Part shown: one piece after another, positions 9,127-16,092 of the stretch | Layout: every line of letters begins with the position of its first letter | Position numbering within the stretch: the first letter of the stretch is position 1 | Assembly: GCA_001899335.1 (NCBI GenBank) | Contig: MOYE01000004.1 | Coordinates: forward strand, 124,217-188,216 | Direction of reading: 5' to 3' | Origin: Candidatus Gastranaerophilus phascolarcticola | GTDB taxonomy: Bacteria; Cyanobacteriota; Vampirovibrionia; Gastranaerophilales; Gastranaerophilaceae | Length of the DNA stretch: 64,000 bases | Notes under the pieces: model-generated | What the model saw: the letters and a program-made list of their open reading frames with translations, nothing else | Databases searched by the model: none | What the model was told of the DNA's origin: nothing | Program-made: the position numbers and the translations under genes

Positions 9127-9297
9127 ATGGCAGAAGTTAAAGTAGGCGAAAACGAAAGTATTGAAAGCGCATTAAGACGTTTCAAGAAAAAAATTCAAAA
9201 AGCCGGCATTCTTTCAGAAATTAAAAAACGTGAAAGATACGAAAAGCCAAGCGTAAAAAGAAAACGCAAATCTGAAGCAGCTAGAAAACGCAAGTAG
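9127..9297 (+). CDS. rpsU: 30S ribosomal protein bS21
   Basis: Small basic ribosomal protein of 56 residues that takes part in translation initiation on the 30S subunit. The sequence starts [20 protein letters not shown], with the expected first helix and a Lys/Arg-rich tail ending AARKRK. A strong purine-rich site (AAGGTGGTG) precedes the ATG. A hairpin terminator follows immediately, so the gene is monocistronic. Confidence 0.93.
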   Translation: MAEVKVGENESIESALRRFKKKIQKAGILSEIKKRERYEKPSVKRKRKSEAARKRK

Positions 9298-9312
9298 TAA
9301 GATATATAACAG

Positions 9313-9343
9313 AAAACGTCGAACCTCGGTTCGGCGTTTTTTG
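9313..9343 (+). terminator. Rho-independent terminator of rpsU
   Basis: Stem ACGTCGAACC paired with GGTTCGGCGT (one G-U pair), followed by a T run, 16 bases after the rpsU stop. Confidence 0.88.
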
Positions 9344-9432
9344 TTACAAAGTATTAAGCATCCTCTTTCCAAAAAGGCAATTTTGTAAGAAAAAAAAACT
9401 TTATATAAGGGTAAGGAAAAGAGGACAATTCA

Positions 9433-9636
9433 ATGAACGAAAAGGAATTAAACACTATTATGTCGGTTGTGACAGACCCAATCGAAAATGTATATAAAAT
9501 TGAAACAAGAAAAGATTTGGAAGAAATTTCAAGAATTATCAGAATTTTCGATATGGCTCACGAGCAACATTATAAACATACAATGTTCTCTGTACGTTCA
9601 TTGTTGGCGTTGAAACTCGTAATGAGTAATAATTAA
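9433..9636 (+). CDS. Hypothetical protein, 67 residues
   Basis: Short helical protein with no recognised domain. It has an acidic/basic mix, no signal peptide and no membrane segment. A purine-rich GAGGAC lies just upstream of the ATG, and the preceding AT-rich stretch could hold a promoter, so it looks translated. It sits alone between the rpsU terminator and a convergent HAD gene. Function not recognised. Confidence 0.55.
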   Translation: MNEKELNTIMSVVTDPIENVYKIETRKDLEEISRIIRIFDMAHEQHYKHTMFSVRSLLALKLVMSNN

Positions 9637-9696
9637 TTTTAGTCGCAAATATAAATCAACAGAAAGGATTAGTTTCATTTGTAAAGAAAGATGGGG

Positions 9697-10860
9697 CTAG
9701 TCCTTTTTAGTTTGTATATGTTTTTTCAAATAGTAAACCCCTGCACCACCCGCGGTAAGCCCTAAAATAACTCCAAGGGCAACATATTTGCCATTCCCGG
9801 TTTTAACAACAGTCGGCGGCTTAGTTGGTGCGGCTTGTGGCGGCGTATCCGCAAAATATTTCTTAGTTAACTCGCGCGTTGCTTGCACTAACGAATTTTC
9901 ACCACCGCTTTCGGTTAATTTAACAATCCTAACCTTATCCGGAAAAAGTTTTTGTTGCGCTTCTATAAACTTTTTGAACGCTGAAAGTTTGGAAGAAACT
10001 TCCGATACCGGGCTATCGACAAACACTACACCAATCGGCAGTTTATTAATACGTTCAACCAAGCCCTCAAGCCCGCTTTTCGGAATTTTTTCACAAGAAT
10101 TGATTTTTCTCTCGCCAATATAATTAAATAGATTTAAAAGTTCTTTATCATTTGTTTCATTACCAGCGACAACAATAAAATCGTTTTCGCGTTGAGCTTT
10201 TTCAAGAGCCGCGAAAATATCAAAGTCTTTATGAATCCTATGTCCCATAAAAAGCGGTGCTATCTTAACGCCCTCTTTTAACGGTGCAATTTCTCTTACT
10301 TTGGCTTGCGCAGAGATTTGATTTTGCTCAAAAAAGCGTTCTGCCTCATCCGCAAATTCCTCAAGCAACATAGGCTCATCCAGCGATAACGCAAGCCTAT
10401 GAAACCCTCTTGAATACGAAGTGTCTAAGCCGGTTTTCAAATTTTGCGCAATATTCCTAAGATTTTCTAAAACGAAATCAACATCCCAACCGGTTTTTGT
10501 TTTTACCAATGCACGCTTACCCGCATGCGGTGTCGAATCAATTTCGCCATTTTGCTTAAAACAGAACATATCACCACCGCCTGCAGTAATAACGCCCTCT
10601 AGTTTAGGCAAATCTAAATTTTGTGATTTCAAATTTTCATAAGCATCCAAAAAACCGTGTCCAAAACCATCTTGTAAACGCCTTCCTGTTGTAATAAAAA
10701 TTTTAAACTTTCCGTCACGTTCCCGCCTAAACTCGTCAAATGCCTGAAAATAATCATTATTAATCGCGCCCGGCTGCAAAAAGGTTCCGTCGAAATCGCT
10801 GTATAACACAACATCTTTTGATTTAAAAGTTAAATTATTTTGAACTACACTTACCCGCAT
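9697..10860 (-). CDS. HAD-superfamily phosphatase with C-terminal membrane anchor
   Basis: HAD hydrolase of the Cof / sucrose-phosphatase-like type, 387 residues. Motif I is YSDFDGTFL near residues 20-28 (nucleophile Asp, acid/base Asp), motif II is in FITTGR near 55-60, and GNETND near 235 fits the acidic motif IV. After a Pro/Thr-rich linker there is one hydrophobic segment (YVALGVILGLTAGGAGVYYL) followed by KKHIQTKKD. That is a C-terminal membrane anchor with a positive tail, unusual for this family. The substrate is unknown. A terminator of the upstream gene separates the two HAD genes. Confidence 0.78.
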   Translation of the reverse strand: MRVSVVQNNLTFKSKDVVLYSDFDGTFLQPGAINNDYFQAFDEFRRERDGKFKIFITTGRRLQDGFGHGFLDAYENLKSQNLDLPKLEGVITAGGGDMFCFKQNGEIDSTPHAGKRALVKTKTGWDVDFVLENLRNIAQNLKTGLDTSYSRGFHRLALSLDEPMLLEEFADEAERFFEQNQISAQAKVREIAPLKEGVKIAPLFMGHRIHKDFDIFAALEKAQRENDFIVVAGNETNDKELLNLFNYIGERKINSCEKIPKSGLEGLVERINKLPIGVVFVDSPVSEVSSKLSAFKKFIEAQQKLFPDKVRIVKLTESGGENSLVQATRELTKKYFADTPPQAAPTKPPTVVKTGNGKYVALGVILGLTAGGAGVYYLKKHIQTKKD

Positions 10861-10892
10861 AAAAGACCTTTAGTTGTGGACAATGATAGCAT

Positions 10893-10922
10893 AAAAAAAC
10901 GCCGGGTGGAAAAGTTCCCGGC
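10893..10922 (-). terminator. Terminator of the small HAD gene
   Basis: Minus-strand hairpin GCCGGG paired with CCCGGC around a 10-base loop, followed by a run of T. It lies just downstream of the gene that ends at 10948. Confidence 0.75.
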
Positions 10923-10947
10923 ATAATTTATGTTTGTGTTGCAAAAC

Positions 10948-11286
10948 TTAATGGTTTTTATACCATGGGGTAAAGTTTGCAATTTTCTCGGTTAAGTTAT
11001 CATAATTTCCGTCAAAAGTCAGACATCTGTCATCAATAAGCAGCCATGCCGGCTTTTTTATGTTTGTAACCTCAGAAAAGAGGTGAGAAATTTTGTTGTC
11101 TTCAAGCCACTTTTGAGCAAGTTCCGGGGGGCGGGTGGTAAAAAGTTTAAGTTCAAAGTTGGGCTCAAGTGCGATAAGGAACTCCTTAGCGCCCTCTCGA
11201 ATCGGCGGAATAAAATCAGCCTGATAGCCGCCAACATAGGTATTCAACACCCCGTCTAAGTCGATTAGTAAAGTTCGTTTAAACAA
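10948..11286 (-). CDS. Small HAD-like hydrolase (5'-nucleotidase type)
   Basis: Compact HAD protein of 112 residues with the catalytic motif LIDLDGVLN at about 7-15, a second motif in LFTTRPPE near 48-55 and LLIDDR near 80-86. The overall size suits small 5'(3')-deoxyribonucleotidase-like HAD proteins without a cap. The start is a TTG with AGAGAG about seven bases upstream; no ATG is available. A phosphatase role is inferred; the substrate is unknown. Confidence 0.7.
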   Translation of the reverse strand: MFKRTLLIDLDGVLNTYVGGYQADFIPPIREGAKEFLIALEPNFELKLFTTRPPELAQKWLEDNKISHLFSEVTNIKKPAWLLIDDRCLTFDGNYDNLTEKIANFTPWYKNH

Positions 11287-11301
11287 AATATACTCTCTTT
11301 C

Positions 11302-11323
11302 TATCGCGTTCGCGAAAGCGATA
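11302..11323. repeat. Palindrome between divergent genes
   Basis: TATCGC paired with GCGATA around a loop that contains the self-complementary TTCGCGAA. It lies in the 65-base gap between the divergent small HAD gene and the XRE-like gene. It could be an operator for the latter or a hairpin. Confidence 0.4.
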
Positions 11324-11351
11324 AGATTATCATAGCATTATTATTTAAAAT

Positions 11352-11633
11352 ATGCAAGAGGATACTAGAAAAGAACTTGAAGAGAAGAAGAAATTAGTAA
11401 TCACCGCATTGGCAGAGACTATTAAGGAACTTCGTGGAGAAAAAAGTCAATTTATCGTGGCTAGTGAAAATGACATTCCGATTTCCATACTAAGCACTGC
11501 GGAACGTGGTATAAAAGACCCACAATTGACAACTATTTTTAGAATAGCGGAGGCATTTGATTTAAGCGTAGTAGATTTCCTTGCAAAAGTTTGCGAGAAG
11601 TTACCAGCAGATTTTGAAATGATTGATAAATAA
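11352..11633 (+). CDS. XRE-like HTH regulator
   Basis: A 93-residue protein with a Cro/CI-type helix-turn-helix. The pattern ISILSTAERGIKDPQLTTIF followed by RIAEAFDLSVVDFL matches the recognition helix and the following helices of XRE proteins, and the N terminus is a charged helix. There is no obvious Shine-Dalgarno sequence. It is divergent from the small HAD gene and is followed by the 21-residue hydrophobic peptide gene, which it might control. Confidence 0.72.
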   Translation: MQEDTRKELEEKKKLVITALAETIKELRGEKSQFIVASENDIPISILSTAERGIKDPQLTTIFRIAEAFDLSVVDFLAKVCEKLPADFEMIDK

Positions 11634-11708
11634 AGGGTAGTACCTGCACACTCTCCCACCCACACACGTATTTAACTAAGAAATCGGTGGAGAAGGGGGG
11701 TGATAAAG

Positions 11709-11774
11709 ATGTTAGACAAAATAATAATGCTACTACTAGCACTAGTTGCACTAATAGTAGCATCAAAAGTCTAA
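11709..11774 (+). CDS. Possible 21-residue hydrophobic peptide
   Basis: A short open frame encoding MLDKIIMLLLALVALIVASK plus Val. It is a single membrane-spanning helix with a charged residue near each end, and a G-rich AGAAGGGGGGTG stretch a few bases upstream could be its ribosome binding site. A strong stem-loop follows directly. Size and layout resemble holin-like or type I toxin peptides, but no antitoxin RNA is proven. It could also be a membrane microprotein. Confidence 0.45.
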   Translation: MLDKIIMLLLALVALIVASKV

Positions 11775-11778
11775 AATC

Positions 11779-11840
11779 ATAGGGTACTAAGTCAAGCTCT
11801 TGGCAAAACCCACCAAGTATTGCTAAGGGCTTGCCCCTAT
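11779..11840 (+). ncRNA. Structured RNA element downstream of small peptide
   Basis: Long imperfect inverted repeat: CAAGCTCTTGGCA (11793-11805) pairs with TGCTAAGGGCTTG (11821-11833), 11 of 13 positions Watson-Crick and two G-U on one strand. An outer ATAGGG/CCCTAT stem encloses it. No T run follows, so it is not a plain terminator. It could stabilise or regulate the peptide message, or be an independent RNA. Confidence 0.4.
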
Positions 11841-11883
11841 GTTTATATTATTTACGATTTTATACCTTTTGTCAAGTAGACAC

Positions 11884-11913
11884 AAAAAAGCCCCGTAATC
11901 ACGGGGCTTTTTT
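11884..11913. terminator. Bidirectional terminator between hpf and upstream region
   Basis: AAAAAAGCCCCGT and ACGGGGCTTTTTT around AATC. A/T runs on both sides make it work in both directions: for hpf on the minus strand and for the small peptide region on the plus strand. Confidence 0.85.
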
Positions 11914-11914
11914 A

Positions 11915-12268
11915 CTACGCTTCTTCTACCGGCTCGGCAACTTCATCTGTTCTGATTGATGCCTTGTCTGAACCAACAGCCTTATCTTTGAATTTCTTAA
12001 CCTGTCTGTCAAGTTTATCGGCAAGCAAGTCAATACTTGCATACATTGATTCTGCTGATTCCTCACAGTGAACCACGCCGGTTACCATTTTACATGATAC
12101 TTCGGCAACATGTCTGCCTGATGCAGCTGGGTTTTTGATTACTGACAACACAACTTCAATTCCTTGAATTTGGTCGTAGTGGTTGGCTACTTTGCCAAAT
12201 TTTTCTTTTACATAAGCCTTAATAGCGTCTGTAATCTCGATGTTTCTTCCGTTTACGTAAATGTGCAT
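11915..12268 (-). CDS. hpf: Ribosome hibernation promoting factor (short type)
   Basis: Binds the 30S subunit and inactivates ribosomes in stationary phase or stress. It has 117 residues: the S30AE-like fold begins MHIYVNGRNIEITDAIKAYV and continues to about residue 100, ending in an acidic tail. The C-terminal dimerisation domain of long HPF is absent, so this is the short or YfiA-like form. A GGAGG-like site precedes the ATG and a strong terminator follows. Confidence 0.88.
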   Translation of the reverse strand: MHIYVNGRNIEITDAIKAYVKEKFGKVANHYDQIQGIEVVLSVIKNPAASGRHVAEVSCKMVTGVVHCEESAESMYASIDLLADKLDRQVKKFKDKAVGSDKASIRTDEVAEPVEEA

Positions 12269-12342
12269 GTCTGCCTCCTATCATATACTACCTTTCTAAT
12301 TATAGCATACACAGCGAAAAATTTAAAGAGGCAGAGATGAAT

Positions 12343-12564
12343 TTATTCTTCGATTAAAAACTGTTGCAATTCTACGTTAGGAGTGCCGATAACTCTAACT
12401 AATTCCAAAACTGAAGCCTTCATTTGGCATTTTTGTGAAGAACTGCTGAAAAAATCTTTATAGAAACACCCCTCGCAATTGCATCCTCTTTTATAACACT
12501 CTAAAGCTGTTTGAGTCCATCTTCTGACTGCTACAGCTCTTCCCATATCCCTACTTCTAAACAA
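12343..12564 (-). CDS. Small Cys-rich protein, possible metal site
   Basis: A 73-residue protein with a tight cysteine cluster (ECYKRGCNCEGCFYKDFF) and a further Cys before MKASVLELVRVIGTP. The spacing suggests a metal or Fe-S site and the last part looks like a short helical DNA- or protein-binding segment. The start is a TTG with GGAG eight bases upstream; an ATG six codons later is an alternative. I do not recognise the family. Confidence 0.6.
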   Translation of the reverse strand: MFRSRDMGRAVAVRRWTQTALECYKRGCNCEGCFYKDFFSSSSQKCQMKASVLELVRVIGTPNVELQQFLIEE

Positions 12565-12667
12565 CTTATTATCTCCAATCGATTATCTTTACACATCAGA
12601 CTCAAGCGATGCTTAAATCTTCTCCCCCGCCGCCAAAAGCGGCTTATACTTACATTATAAAAAATCC

Positions 12668-12830
12668 TCATGTTTTTTCAAGCGTCAAACATGTGATTGT
12701 GAATAATTGTAACGAGATACAAAAAGTCAATTATAACAATGGTTTCCAGGTTTTCATCATGCTGAACGCTTACTCTCATCATGGTTTCCATGGAAAAAAT
12801 CATGGAAACGCATGCTGTGCATGGTTTTCA
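12668..12830. repeat. Palindrome-rich intergenic region
   Basis: Within the 283-base gap between a YibE/F gene and the Cys-rich gene. It contains CATGTTT/AAACATG (12669-12693), three copies of ATGGTTTCCA or ATGGTTTTCA (12739, 12781, 12821), and a perfect TTTCCATG/CATGGAAA hairpin (12785-12808). It is non-coding in my reading. It may be a regulatory region of the Cys-rich gene downstream on the minus strand, or a repeat relic. Confidence 0.5.
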
Positions 12831-12847
12831 ACCCTTTTGGAGAGAGG

Positions 12848-13954
12848 TTAAGAATTGTAAATATTTCGTTTTCTCGCGACCAGATTTGCCGAAATAAATG
12901 CCGTAACTGGTACACATGCCAGGATTGCAATACTTCCGATTAGCGCAGAAGAAATTTCTGTTGCCACCTGGTTTAAGTTAAAGAATTTCTGGATATCTAT
13001 GCTGGAAGACAGTAATACCAACGGTAATGACGCGCCAAGGTATACTAAAATCAGGGTATTAGACATAGTTCCGATAATATCGCGTCCAACGTTCATGCCG
13101 GAGGCGAAAAGCTGACGAACAGTAAGTTTAGGGTCGGTTAGATAAACCTCATTAATTGTACTTGCAATTGAAACCCCGACATCCATAAGCGCGCCCAGAG
13201 CCGAAAGAATTATCGCAGCGGCAAGAATTCCTTGCATATTCAAATCCGGGCGGACAGAGTGAAGAAACATATTGTCTTCACTGACAAAACCGGTCAAATG
13301 CGCCATTTTTATCGCCGCCATTGCCAAAATACCTGCTATCAAAAGGCTTGAAACCGTTCCGAGAACGGCGGAGGTACTTTTATAATTAATACCTGCGACA
13401 AGATAAATCGTTAGAACCGTAGACAAAATTCCGACCAAAAGCGCGGAGAAAATCGGCGAAACACCGTGCAGAACCAGCGGCATCATAAGCGCAAAAATCA
13501 GCATTACGGTCAAAACTATTGACACAAGTGCCCGCACGCCTTTTAAACGACCGATTAGTATAATAAACAGTGAAAAAATTCCCGCCAAAAGCCACAATGT
13601 TCCCTCACGCTTGACATCAGTAATAAAAAAGTCAACATCATCAGCACTCACAACAAATTCATCTTGCGGCTCAACGTGAACAACAACCTTGGCTCCTTTT
13701 TTCAAATTTATATCATAATAAGGGTTTCCGCTTATAACATTTTCCACCTCGCGGACTTCGCCCTTAAACTGACCTGACAAAATTTCAAGTTCTACGGTCT
13801 GTTTAACAGCCTCAACGCCGTTTTCTTCAACATTTTGCGAAACTACATTACGCACAATTCCGGTTGCAGAAGGCAAAAACTTCTCAGAATCTTGCGCCAA
13901 GACAGGCGTCAAACTATAACAAAACATTATAAATAATAAAATTAGCCTTTTCAA
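12848..13954 (-). CDS. YibE/F family membrane protein
   Basis: Integral membrane protein of 368 residues. A signal peptide (to about residue 20, VLAQ) is followed by a periplasmic domain to about 125, then seven or eight membrane segments with the family's conserved ALGALMDVGVSIASTINEV and GRDIIGTMSNTLILVYLG. Firmicute homologues are called YibE/F and their activity is not established. The start overlaps the stop of the PanE-like gene by 4 bases, so the two are co-transcribed. Confidence 0.85.
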   Translation of the reverse strand: MKRLILLFIMFCYSLTPVLAQDSEKFLPSATGIVRNVVSQNVEENGVEAVKQTVELEILSGQFKGEVREVENVISGNPYYDINLKKGAKVVVHVEPQDEFVVSADDVDFFITDVKREGTLWLLAGIFSLFIILIGRLKGVRALVSIVLTVMLIFALMMPLVLHGVSPIFSALLVGILSTVLTIYLVAGINYKSTSAVLGTVSSLLIAGILAMAAIKMAHLTGFVSEDNMFLHSVRPDLNMQGILAAAIILSALGALMDVGVSIASTINEVYLTDPKLTVRQLFASGMNVGRDIIGTMSNTLILVYLGASLPLVLLSSSIDIQKFFNLNQVATEISSALIGSIAILACVPVTAFISANLVARKRNIYNS

Positions 13955-14841
13955 AATTTTTCCTCAATAATTCTAATCATCTCATACATAACCTGATTGT
14001 AAGGCGTTGGAACCCCGTGTTTTGCACCGAGTTTCAGGACGGTTCCCGCAAAGATTTCAAGCTCCGTTTTTTTGCCTGCCTCAACATCCTGCCACATTGA
14101 AGTTTTACCGTCTTCAGACATCATGAAAAGTGCTTTTATAAAGTCCTCCTCAAGGTTTTCCCAGCCCTCAACGCCCTCAAGGCGGGCAAGTTCCATAACC
14201 TCACGAACAATATTGCGCGCAAATTCCTGAAATCTTTCGCTTTTTTGCATATCGCCAAACGTCATCTTCAAAATACACGATGACTGGTTAGAAACAACAT
14301 TCAACGAGAATTTCAGCCACTTTGCGTATTTAATATTTTCAGGATTATCAAAATCTATTCCGACACGGCTGAAAAACTCTGCAACGCTCGCTGCGCTCGC
14401 GCCCCCGAAAACTATCTTACCCACACCGTCCTGCACAACTTCGTTTCCAACGCGCATTGCGCTGTGACCAATAAAATAGCCATACAAAACTTTATCCCAA
14501 CCATAAACTTCTGCGACTTTCTCCTCCGCCTCAATTCCGTTCAAAATCGGTAAAATTATAGTGTTTTCACCCACAAAATTGCGCAAGTTCGCCAAAGCCG
14601 CGCCCAAACCGTCCATTTTTGTGGCGATTATAACCAAATCCGCCTTGTAATCCGTTTCGTAAGGAAGAACATAGTCAAAAAATTTCTCCTCACCGTTCAT
14701 CTTCGGCGGGTTCTGCGAATACCTTTTCAGCCGTTCAATGTCTACCAAAACTTTCAAACATTCAGGCAACGCTTTTTGAATTTTACAGGCAAACGTCATT
14801 CCGACCGCGCCAAGCCCGCATATTAAAACATTCTTTATCAT
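13951..14841 (-). CDS. Ketopantoate reductase family (PanE/ApbA)
   Basis: NADPH-dependent 2-oxoacid reductase of 296 residues. The Rossmann motif GLGAVG is at about residues 9-14, the second strand ends ATKMDG, and the C-terminal half holds the catalytic helix region (NVVSNQSSCILKMTFGDM and later TSMWQDVEAGKKTELE, matching the SSM.D...GR.TE pattern). It may be the pantothenate enzyme, but no panB or panC is adjacent and the family also includes other reductases. It is the first gene of an operon with the YibE/F gene. Confidence 0.82.
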   Translation of the reverse strand: MIKNVLICGLGAVGMTFACKIQKALPECLKVLVDIERLKRYSQNPPKMNGEEKFFDYVLPYETDYKADLVIIATKMDGLGAALANLRNFVGENTIILPILNGIEAEEKVAEVYGWDKVLYGYFIGHSAMRVGNEVVQDGVGKIVFGGASAASVAEFFSRVGIDFDNPENIKYAKWLKFSLNVVSNQSSCILKMTFGDMQKSERFQEFARNIVREVMELARLEGVEGWENLEEDFIKALFMMSEDGKTSMWQDVEAGKKTELEIFAGTVLKLGAKHGVPTPYNQVMYEMIRIIEEKF

Positions 14842-14961
14842 TCCCCAATTATAACATACAGCACAAAGTTTTAAAAAAATGTTACAAATTTCAAAAAACA
14901 GTCAATTTCAACGTCAAAAAAGACTTTATATCTATGTGTGTAGTAAAAATTAGTGTAGTTT

Positions 14962-15771
14962 ATGTGTGCAAATTTCTTTGGCTTAAATGCTGTTAAGCAT
15001 TTCGGCGCAAACGGTTTATATTCAACGCAGCGGATTAATCAAAATCCGTATATGAACTTCGGTCAGGCAGGACTTGATCGGGATACTTTTGAATACAAAT
15101 CCGACTCTCTTGGACGTCACACTAACGAGGCAAACCTTATTCAAATGATTAAATCTAACCCTAGGATTCGGCAAATTCTACGCGAAAACGGAATGCAAAG
15201 CGATTTGAATATGGAAAATTTACGCGCCCTTCTTGCAGGTCACGCAAAAGATACACAAAAAATTGCAAAAGGCATAACCGAACATCTCCCGGTAGCTTTA
15301 AAATACGGTGTTAACGAAAAATCGCTTTCCGATGCGTGCTATCTTCACGACCTTGGCAAAGTGCTAATTCCGGACGAAATTTTAAACAAACCAGCCCGCC
15401 TGACTCCGGAAGAAGAAAAAATAATGCACACACATTCAGAGTTGAGTTATGAACTCCTGAAACACACCGACATCGACACCAGAACGCTTGACTTAATCAA
15501 GTATCACCACCAAAACCCTTTGGGCAGCGGCTATCCGCAGGCGAAACCTGATTTCAACGCAGATATAAACCTACAAATTTTATCAGCAGCGGACAAATTC
15601 TCTGCATTGACAGAAAAACGCCCTTACAAGGAACCGCTTCCTGTAGAGAAAGCCTTAGCAATAATGTACAAAGATGTAAAAGAGGAAAAAATGCATCCGT
15701 TTGTATTCAAAGCTCTAGTCGCGCATGTTCGCGAACAAATGCCAATACCTACAACGGCTAAATCAGCTTAA
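14962..15771 (+). CDS. HD-GYP-type phosphodiesterase
   Basis: Cytoplasmic metal-dependent phosphohydrolase, 269 residues. After about 90 residues without a known domain comes an HD domain: YLHDLGK (His129, Asp130), HTHSELSYELL, then YHHQNPLGSGYP and DKFSALTEKRPY. This layout is that of HD-GYP proteins, which usually cleave cyclic di-GMP, although HHQNPLG-SGYP departs from the usual HHExxDGxGYP and activity may differ. The 3' end overlaps the convergent XRE gene by 9 bases. Since c-di-GMP often controls pili, its nearness to prepilin genes is suggestive only. Confidence 0.82.
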   Translation: MCANFFGLNAVKHFGANGLYSTQRINQNPYMNFGQAGLDRDTFEYKSDSLGRHTNEANLIQMIKSNPRIRQILRENGMQSDLNMENLRALLAGHAKDTQKIAKGITEHLPVALKYGVNEKSLSDACYLHDLGKVLIPDEILNKPARLTPEEEKIMHTHSELSYELLKHTDIDTRTLDLIKYHHQNPLGSGYPQAKPDFNADINLQILSAADKFSALTEKRPYKEPLPVEKALAIMYKDVKEEKMHPFVFKALVAHVREQMPIPTTAKSA

Positions 15772-15987
15772 TGAAACAAGTTTTTCGACAGAAACCTCAA
15801 GAGCAAGAGCCAAATTAACAATAACAACTAAAGACGGACTATATTTTTCTGACTCAAGGCGTGCCAAATATTCCGGCGTAATGTCCGCCATTTCTGATAA
15901 CTTCTCTAACGTATAGCGTTTTTTGGCCCTCTCTGCCCTAAGATTTGCCGCAAAAATTCTAATAATCTCTTGTCTTTCCATAACCAT
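15763..15987 (-). CDS. XRE-family regulator, divergent from prepilin P2
   Basis: A 74-residue Cro/CI-type protein that is essentially one HTH domain: LRAERAKKRYTLEKLSEMAD, then ITPEYLARLESEKYSPSL as recognition part. It is transcribed away from P2. The 105-base gap between them carries a perfect sigma70 promoter for P2 overlapped by repeated palindromes, so control of P2 and of itself is likely. There is no effector domain, so it probably acts as a simple repressor. Confidence 0.82.
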   Translation of the reverse strand: MVMERQEIIRIFAANLRAERAKKRYTLEKLSEMADITPEYLARLESEKYSPSLVVIVNLALALEVSVEKLVSLS

Positions 15988-16005
15988 ATCTTTAGTTTAT
16001 ATCAG

Positions 16006-16034
16006 TTGACAAGGCTTAAAACATGATTTATAAT
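16006..16034 (+). promoter_or_regulatory. Consensus sigma70 promoter of prepilin P2
   Basis: TTGACA and TATAAT with exactly 17 bases between them, both full consensus. The start codon of P2 lies 59 bases after the -10. The first operator-like repeat overlaps the -10. Confidence 0.82.
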
Positions 16035-16058
16035 TCATGTATATTGATTTATAAATCA
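16023..16058. promoter_or_regulatory. Two operator-like palindromes upstream of P2
   Basis: TGATTTATAAATCA (16045-16058) is a perfect 14-bp palindrome. A near copy, ATGATTTATAATTCAT (16023-16038), overlaps the -10 box. The common TGATTTATAA cores are 21 bp apart, two helical turns, as expected for cooperative binding. The divergent XRE protein is the likely binder. Confidence 0.6.
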
Positions 16059-16092
16059 TAATTTCGACAATATAAGTCAAGAAAGGAAGAAT

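Noticed and set aside
12609..12851. Open frame of 80 codons in the palindrome-rich gap
   Set aside because: It covers hairpins and repeats, has low-complexity His/Ser/Pro composition and no ribosome site, so it is probably chance.
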